DNA of 64,000 nucleotides from Arachnia propionica (GTDB lineage: Bacteria > Actinomycetota > Actinomycetes > Propionibacteriales > Propionibacteriaceae): NCBI RefSeq assembly GCF_003859805.1, contig NZ_RQZG01000010.1:57702-121701 (forward strand), given 5' to 3'. Below are positions 59,270 to 64,000 of this stretch, in pieces. A program made the translations under genes and the position numbers. The notes beneath the pieces are model-generated. The model searched no databases, was not told the origin of the DNA, and saw nothing but the letters and a program-made list of their open reading frames with translations. Position 1 is the first letter of the stretch, and each line of letters begins with the position of its first letter.

Positions 59270-60006
59270 CGGCTCTCCACGTTGTCGAGCAGCCGACGCT
59301 GCACCACGCTGCGGGCAGCGGGTGCCAGCAGCAGATACGCGAGCGCCCACCACGCGACGGTGAGGCCCACCGTCGCACCCGTGGCGGGCCAGAACATCCC
59401 CGGCACCGCCATGCGCTCCAACCACACGAACGGGAACAGCTGACGCAACCAGACCGGGGAGAGGAAGGTCACCGTGCCGAGAGCGACCACCATCACTGCC
59501 TGCCTGATCCAGGGCACCAGCTGCGCGGGCCGGTAGGCCACCGCCAGGCCCAGGGTCAGCACGTGGGTGTAAGCAGTCAGCACCAGCAGGGACATCACAT
59601 ACATCCCGAGGGCCAGCCACGCATCCTGCGGGCCGATCAGCACGGCCACGACGAACGGCAGCGCCAGAGGCACCGCCGTGATCGCCGTCATCGCCAACGC
59701 CCGGGCAAGCATCAGACGTGAGAAAGCCGCCGGGTCCCGGAAGGTCTGCCAGATCGTCTGGAACCTGAACTCGTTCTGGAAGGCCGACATCGCCGACAGC
59801 GCACACACCGCCGTCCCGACGAGCAGGACAGCCCGCACCGCACCGGCCAGCACCACCTCGCCAGGCTCCCCGCGCAGCTGCCACAGCCCCATGCCGAGGA
59901 CGACGATCTGCAGGCTCACGCCGACCAGGAAGGAGGATGTGGCGCGCCGGTCCACCCACTGCAGCCACACCAGGAAGAACAGATAACTAGCCGACCAGGC
60001 GCGCAT
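59266..60006 (-). CDS. ABC transporter membrane protein, first of pair
   Basis: A 246-residue protein with about six helices, starting RAWSASYLFFLVWLQWVDRR. FQNEFRFQTIWQTFRDPAAF is a cytoplasmic stretch between the second and third helices, similar in position to the coupling helix of ABC exporters. Its start overlaps the ATPase gene by 20 bases, and its stop overlaps the next membrane gene. With its partner it probably forms a heterodimeric permease. Substrate unknown; a peptide or antimicrobial is possible. Confidence 0.7.
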   Translation of the reverse strand: MRAWSASYLFFLVWLQWVDRRATSSFLVGVSLQIVVLGMGLWQLRGEPGEVVLAGAVRAVLLVGTAVCALSAMSAFQNEFRFQTIWQTFRDPAAFSRLMLARALAMTAITAVPLALPFVVAVLIGPQDAWLALGMYVMSLLVLTAYTHVLTLGLAVAYRPAQLVPWIRQAVMVVALGTVTFLSPVWLRQLFPFVWLERMAVPGMFWPATGATVGLTVAWWALAYLLLAPAARSVVQRRLLDNVESR

Positions 60007-60664
60007 CGTCCAGCCTCACCGTGCGGGTACAGACGGACCCCAGGAAGTCAGCATCGTGGCTGACCAGCACCTGCACCTTGTCCCCGGCCCCCAGCACCCG
60101 CTGCCGCAGCATGTGGTGCCCGGCCTCGTCCAGGCCGGTGGTGGGCTCGTCCAGCAGGTGGGTCGTCGCCCCGGGGTCAGCCCACAGCGCCGCCAGGTGC
60201 AGCCGCTGCCGCATCCCGAGGGAGTACTTCGCATACATCACCTGGGCGGCTGCCTCAGCGGCCAGACCGACTTCGACGAGACACGCCACGGCCTGGGATC
60301 TCGACATCGACACCCCCCACAGACCGGCCAGGAAGCGCAGGTTCTCCGCCCCCGTCAGCCGGGGGTAGAAACCCAGCGGGGCGCCAGCCGCCAGGTGCAC
60401 AGAGCGCTGGAAGCCGCGCCCCTGTGCCCGGGCCGAGACGCCGTCGTTGGACAACTCCCCGGAGTCCAACCGCAACATCCCCGCCAGGACCCGCAGCAGC
60501 GTCGACTTCCCGACGCCGTTGGCCCCGAGCAGCCCCACCCGCTCACCGGGATGCACCCGCAGCGACGCGTCCTTGATGATCGTCCTGGCCTCCCCACGTC
60601 GGGTCCTGGGGATCGCATAGGACGCCCGGTCGAGCACCAATCCGGAACCACAGGCATCATTCAT
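59987..60664 (-). CDS. ABC transporter ATP-binding protein
   Basis: A 225-residue ATPase with Walker A GLLGANGVGKST (residues ~44-55), signature YSLGMRQRL, Walker B THLLDEPTTGLDEAG and switch His in LVSHDADFL. The gene has GGAGAGG ten bases before ATG 60664 and starts eight bases after the PIN gene stop, overlapping the next gene by 20 bases. It lacks the long C-terminal extension of the other two ABC ATPases in this window. Confidence 0.87.
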   Translation of the reverse strand: MNDACGSGLVLDRASYAIPRTRRGEARTIIKDASLRVHPGERVGLLGANGVGKSTLLRVLAGMLRLDSGELSNDGVSARAQGRGFQRSVHLAAGAPLGFYPRLTGAENLRFLAGLWGVSMSRSQAVACLVEVGLAAEAAAQVMYAKYSLGMRQRLHLAALWADPGATTHLLDEPTTGLDEAGHHMLRQRVLGAGDKVQVLVSHDADFLGSVCTRTVRLDDARLVG

Positions 60665-60672
60665 GACGGCTC

Positions 60673-61041
60673 TCACCTCTCCCTGAGCCATGTGACGAAC
60701 TCTTCCCGACACCTCACGTGCCGAAGATGAGCACGATCCAGGCTCATGAGGGTCTCCGACTCCCCCAAGTGTTTTCTTGGCCCATCCCCTGGGCTCCTGA
60801 AGTGTTCCTGGTGGATTCGGGTCTGGATGTGCTCGGCAGGGTCCGGCCAGAGCGGCTCGCCGAAAATCCGGTGGGAGACACGCATCCCGGGCAGACTCAA
60901 CTCACCTGCCTTGTGGTCACACTCGAGGGCGACCGATGCACTCCATGTGCCCCGCCCGGCCACGATCTTCTCCAGCAGCTCCATCGCATCGCAGTACGCG
61001 AAGTTGCTGAGGCCCGTGCTGTCCGGAAAGACGATTGCCAC
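60673..61041 (-). CDS. PIN-domain protein, probable toxin of an XRE-ImmA/IrrE pair
   Basis: A 122-residue protein. The start VFPDSTGLSNF puts an Asp at residue 7, as in PIN ribonucleases, and a second acidic residue follows at E40 in VALECDHKAG. Conserved Arg/Asp-rich segments appear later (MRVSHRIFGEP, SLDRAHLRHVRC). PIN enzymes cut RNA; with its upstream partner this resembles toxin genes located next to XRE-COG2856 genes. GTG 61041 is nine bases after the stop of the XRE gene. An alternative is an unrelated small nuclease. Confidence 0.62.
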   Translation of the reverse strand: MAIVFPDSTGLSNFAYCDAMELLEKIVAGRGTWSASVALECDHKAGELSLPGMRVSHRIFGEPLWPDPAEHIQTRIHQEHFRSPGDGPRKHLGESETLMSLDRAHLRHVRCREEFVTWLRER

Positions 61042-61050
61042 GGTCAGAGG

Positions 61051-62133
61051 TCAGCCCAGCAGGGCGTCCAGCTCGGCCCCGGAGATCGGGGTTGATTCCT
61101 CGGGGGTCTCCACGTCCAACTCCTCTTCGGTCACACCCAGCATCCAGGCCAGGGTTGCCTTCGGCACGACACCCTCTGCGATCCGGTTCAGGTGGGTCTC
61201 TTGCAGCCACAGCGGGAAGCGTCGTTGTGAGGCGGCCTGCATCCGCAGCGTGATCTCGTCCGCGCGTGACCTGGACCGCCAGTGACGCCTCAGCAGAGCT
61301 TGGGTGGAGAGCTCCAGGAGATTTCGAACCTGCTGGGAGGCTGGCAGCCCCAGAGCAGCGATCCTCGTTCGGAGCGCCTGGGTTGAGACCCCCCACTGCC
61401 AGACCTTCGCCGCCAGCTCCTCGGCCAGCATCTGGTTCCAGTCGATCGACTCCAGCGCGGCCCTGGGCAGCAGCAGCTCGGCGGCGAAGGCGTTGGCCTC
61501 ACGCTCCGGCCCATCGACCTCACCGTCGTGCTGGATCACAGCCTCATGGCGAAGCACCAGGTGCCCCAGTTCGTGCGCCATGTTCCAGTTCTCCCGGAAC
61601 CAGGTGCCCTGTCCCGGAATGGCGATGACGGCACGCTCACCGACGTGGAACGAGTACGACGTGCTGAGGTCGCTCGTCCGCACCACGTCGACCCCGCAGC
61701 TCTGCTCCAGTCTCGCCGAGAGGTCACGGACGAAGTCCGCCTCGAGCAGCCGACGGACCTCCGCCAGGTTCGCAGGGATGCGGGATGGTGCCACGTTCTG
61801 TTGACCAGCCTGCCGGTAGGCCAGCGCGATGTCAGCAAGCACCTGCTGATCATCGGCGTAGCCACTCACCGAACGTTCGCGGGTGTTCTGGTCGTGGTCG
61901 TGACGCGCGGCGAGAACCAGCCGGTTGGGGTCCGGCTCACCGGTGATGAGGTAGTGCACATCCTGTTGGAGCTCCTCGGCAAGGCTCACCAACTCGATGG
62001 CCGAGAACCCTCGCTCCCCTCTCAGGGCACGGGAGAAGGCGTCCGGAGTCATCCCGACGCTGGCGGCCACGTCCTTCTGGGTCCTTCCGGGCGGCAACGC
62101 CCGGGCGACCCGGGCACCGATCCCATCGCTCAT
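61051..62133 (-). CDS. XRE regulator fused to ImmA/IrrE metallopeptidase
   Basis: A 360-residue protein of the COG2856 type. The N-terminal HTH is TQKDVAASVGMTPDAFSRAL (residues ~18-37), and the metalloprotease site is HELGH (H187, E188, H191) in MAHELGHLVLRHE, followed by EREANAFAAELLLP with a third zinc ligand. In other systems such proteases cut a repressor upon stress. Here it is fused to its own DNA-binding domain and placed ahead of a PIN gene, as in antitoxin modules. ATG 62133 follows TAGGGT by six bases. Confidence 0.88.
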   Translation of the reverse strand: MSDGIGARVARALPPGRTQKDVAASVGMTPDAFSRALRGERGFSAIELVSLAEELQQDVHYLITGEPDPNRLVLAARHDHDQNTRERSVSGYADDQQVLADIALAYRQAGQQNVAPSRIPANLAEVRRLLEADFVRDLSARLEQSCGVDVVRTSDLSTSYSFHVGERAVIAIPGQGTWFRENWNMAHELGHLVLRHEAVIQHDGEVDGPEREANAFAAELLLPRAALESIDWNQMLAEELAAKVWQWGVSTQALRTRIAALGLPASQQVRNLLELSTQALLRRHWRSRSRADEITLRMQAASQRRFPLWLQETHLNRIAEGVVPKATLAWMLGVTEEELDVETPEESTPISGAELDALLG

Positions 62134-62139
62134 GCCACC

Positions 62140-62168
62140 ACCCTACGCCAGAATTGGGATTTTCCCAA
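62140..62168 (-). promoter_or_regulatory. Promoter of the XRE-PIN-ABC run with palindromic operator
   Basis: Read on the minus strand: TTGGGA (62168-62163) as -35, a 17-base spacer, TAGGGT (62145-62140) as -10, then six bases to ATG 62133. TTGGGA-TTT-TCCCAA (62154-62168) is a perfect 15-base palindrome that contains the -35, so the XRE protein is likely to repress its own operon there. Confidence 0.65.
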
Positions 62169-62224
62169 CAGCAAGAGGCGTGCCTCCTCAACAGACTCCC
62201 CAGGTCCATACGGAGGATACGCAC

Positions 62225-62406
62225 GACTGGGGTCGGGGTTCGGTTCGCTGCGGTCCGAAAGGCCTCATGGAACTGGTGGTCGATGCGGGCCTTGGAACTG
62301 GCCTCGTAGTGGTGGACCGGGGACCAACCATCCTTGATGAAGTTTCCCATGCCCTCCAGCTTCGTGCACTGTCCGATGGGCGGCGGCTGGTCGGGCTCCC
62401 ATGCTC
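62225..62406 (-). pseudogene. Coding scrap of an unrecognised gene
   Basis: Just after the menB stop, one minus-strand frame reads WEPDQPPPIGQCTKLEGMGN and then FIKDGWSPVHHYEASSKARI with codon third positions mostly G/C, unlike random sequence. No start codon with a ribosome-binding site and no matching 3' end exist; the frame later runs into the XRE promoter. It looks like the tail or middle of a lost gene. I do not know the family. The remaining bases of the 273-base gap hold only the XRE promoter. Confidence 0.3.
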
Positions 62407-63300
62407 TCAGTAGTAGTACGGGAACTGCGACCAGTCCGGGGGCCGACGCTCCAGGAAGGAGTCGCGACCCTCGACGGCCTCGTCGGTCATGTACGCCAGG
62501 CGGGTGGCCTCACCGAGCAGCACCTGCTGGCCGACCAGGCCGTCGTCGATGAGGTTGAACGAGTACTTCAGCATCCGCTGCGCCGTCGGGGACTTGCCGC
62601 AGATCTTCCGCGCCCACTCCAGGCCGACGTCCTCCAGCTCCGCGTGGGGCACCACCTTGTTCACCATCCCCATCCGGTGGGCCTCCTCGGCGTCGTGAAC
62701 GTCTCCGAGGAAGAAGATCTGCCGGGCGAACTTCTGCCCGACCTGCCGGGCGAGGTACGCCGACCCGAAACCACCGTCGAAGGAGCCGACGTCGGCATCG
62801 GTCTGCTTGAACCGGGCGTGTTCCCTCGAGGCCAGGGTCAGGTCCGCGACGACGTGGAGGGAGTGCCCGCCGCCCGCCGCCCAGCCGTTCACCAGGGCGA
62901 TCACCACCTTCGGCATGAACCGGATCAGCCGCTGCGCCTCGAGGATGTGGAGGCGGGCGAGCTTGGCGCGGTCCACGTCCTCGGCGGTCTCGCCGTCGGC
63001 GTACTGGTACCCGGCGCGTCCCCGGATCCGCTGGTCACCGCCGGAGCAGAACGCCCAGCCGCCATCCTTCGGCGACGGCCCGTTCCCGGTGAGCAGCACG
63101 CACCCGATGTCGGAGGCGGTGCGGGCGTGCTCCAGGGCCGCGATCAGTTCGTCGACGGTGTGCGGCCGGAAGGCGTTGCGCACCTCGGGTCGGTTGAACG
63201 CGATCCTCACCGCGGGCACGTCCTTGGCGCGGTGGTAGGTGATGTCGGTGAAGTCGAGGCCGAGGTCATCCCACAGCTCGGGCCGGAACGGGTTGCTCAT
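62407..63300 (-). CDS. menB: 1,4-dihydroxy-2-naphthoyl-CoA synthase
   Basis: Ring-closing enzyme of menaquinone synthesis, acting on o-succinylbenzoyl-CoA. The 297-residue crotonase-fold protein has AFCSGGDQRIRGRAGY, the oxyanion-hole region VNGWAAGGGHSLHVVADLT and the MenB-specific TDADVGSFDGGFGSAYLAR, with the C-terminal end PPDWSQFPYYY. Start ATG 63300 is six bases after TAGGCT. Other men genes are not in the window. Confidence 0.95.
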   Translation of the reverse strand: MSNPFRPELWDDLGLDFTDITYHRAKDVPAVRIAFNRPEVRNAFRPHTVDELIAALEHARTASDIGCVLLTGNGPSPKDGGWAFCSGGDQRIRGRAGYQYADGETAEDVDRAKLARLHILEAQRLIRFMPKVVIALVNGWAAGGGHSLHVVADLTLASREHARFKQTDADVGSFDGGFGSAYLARQVGQKFARQIFFLGDVHDAEEAHRMGMVNKVVPHAELEDVGLEWARKICGKSPTAQRMLKYSFNLIDDGLVGQQVLLGEATRLAYMTDEAVEGRDSFLERRPPDWSQFPYYY

Positions 63301-63493
63301 GGGTTCAGCCTACGGGCCGTGATGCGAACTGCCGAGCAGGGCGCATGGATGCCGGACCAGACCGCTGCCCCCTCTGGCTACCTCACATCAGCCACATGGC
63401 CGACAGACAGTGCACCGCCGGCGCCTCCCATCCTCTTCCCGACATCCCCTCCGTCTGTTTTACTGGTGCCCTGGGCGACGAGAGGACACAGTC

Positions 63494-64000
63494 ATGCAGC
63501 TGGTGGGGTCGGCCTTCTGCTGTGAGGTCCCCGACGGGTGGCGTGAGATCAGGGAGCCCGGCTGCGTGATCGCCGTCGCCGCCCCGCGGTCCCGTGAATT
63601 CCGATTCTGGATCACCAACTCCACCACAAACCCTCCACTTGGTTCGGCGAAGGCACACAGACGACCCAACGTACCTACACCGGAGGTGTCTCGTGGATGG
63701 GTCGGACCGCCGGAAGAGGCCTCTTCGTCCTCGGCGTCGGACTCACCTACGCCAGCGAGCACGAGAAGATGGACAAACGCTTCCGCGAGCAGCACCCCGA
63801 ACTCACAGCCGACGAGCGGAGAAGCCGAGTCATCGAGACCGCTGCAGTACGAACCGGATCACAAGTTGGTGCAGCAGCCATTGCCGGGGCCGCTGTCGGC
63901 TCAGCCCTCCCCGTCGGTGGAACCCTCGTCGGCCTCGCTGTCGGCTTCGGAGTTGGCCTGGCCATGAGCATCCCCACAGGCGACGACAAAAACCTCGGAG
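63494..64000 (+). pseudogene. Broken chimeric gene: DcrB/LpqN-like start joined to glycine-zipper toxin-like tail
   Basis: From ATG 63494 one frame encodes QLVGSAFCCEVPDGWREI and, near residue 45, EFRFWITNSTTNPP, like the start of small DcrB/LpqN-type proteins. Around 63635 meaning moves to another frame, which has a stop at 63595-63597 and then encodes WFGEGTQTTQRTYTGGVSW, GLFVLGVGLTYASEHEKMDK and the Gly/Ala zipper GAAAIAGAAVGSALPVGGTL up to the window edge. Such a zipper ends many large T7SS-type secreted toxins. A deletion-fusion is inferred; the tail may continue past 64000. Confidence 0.5.

Noticed and set aside
58583..59968. 461-codon frame that merges both membrane genes
   Set aside because: It is a shadow frame; the two genes have their own coupled starts and stops with membrane-helix translations.
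61937..62350. 138-codon minus-strand frame through the XRE promoter and gene start
   Set aside because: Only its first ~45 codons look coding; it then crosses the operator and the XRE gene in another frame. I kept just the scrap at 62225-62406 as a possible pseudogene.

Overview
The window is GC-rich, densely packed bacterial DNA (by eye about two thirds G+C) with ATG/GTG/TTG starts, many 1-14 bp gene overlaps and the gene order tilS, DUF2342-type metalloprotease, dacB, ppa. Together with a translational-type ileS T-box, a MptB-like mannosyltransferase, mono-functional-looking Dcd, NDH-2 and menaquinone synthesis (menB), this indicates an Actinomycetota chromosome. A Propionibacteriaceae-like genus is my best guess, but it is an inference. 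I saw no prophage, complete IS element, rRNA operon or CRISPR array.

Layout. 1-6.3 kb: 5' part of ileS with its T-box, a secreted beta-propeller, a MalY/PatB lyase, an FHA protein and dcd. 6.4-12.5 kb: a large helical-repeat-like protein, then the minus-strand cell-wall/tRNA block (SRPBCC, tilS, metalloprotease, dacB). 12.5-19.7 kb: ppa, three tandem paralogous membrane proteins, an ABC exporter whose permease is a tandem fusion, a Q/P/G-rich membrane protein and a tRNA-methylase-like enzyme. 19.7-31 kb: ArsR plus zinc-efflux pair, SixA, AlkZ-like glycosylase, SIMPL, NDH-2, amine oxidase, thrC, a second ABC exporter, mannosyltransferase. 31-40 kb: DoxX, two-component system, deoC, HerA-like ATPase, VapB-like and LytR_C genes, and a Fic gene set between two small proteins; tRNA-Ser(CGA).

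40-58.5 kb holds two carbohydrate loci. The first (40.9-46.2 kb) is a LacI regulator facing an SBP/permease/permease/GH32 operon with a clear operator-promoter; it should import and cleave a fructoside such as sucrose. The second (51.0-58.5 kb) is an SBP plus LplB/LplC-like permeases, then TetR divergent from GH5-GH3, which suggests uptake and hydrolysis of a beta-glucan or related glucoside. Neither contains its own ATPase. Between them lie an Abi_2 (AbiF-like) HEPN gene with a hairpin leader, tadA and its partner, upp, and two matched lipoproteins around a DUF2231-cytochrome b5 fusion.

58.5-64 kb is the most accessory-looking stretch: a five-gene minus-strand run encoding an XRE-ImmA/IrrE regulator-protease, a PIN-domain protein, an ABC ATPase and two membrane proteins, driven by a promoter whose -35 lies inside a perfect operator palindrome. 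It is bordered by a coding scrap, menB and a broken chimeric gene with a toxin-like glycine-zipper tail. A pattern running through the whole window is that at least 18 genes begin 6 or 7 bases after a TANNNT hexamer, without a ribosome-binding site. This points to widespread leaderless mRNA and helped me fix many starts.
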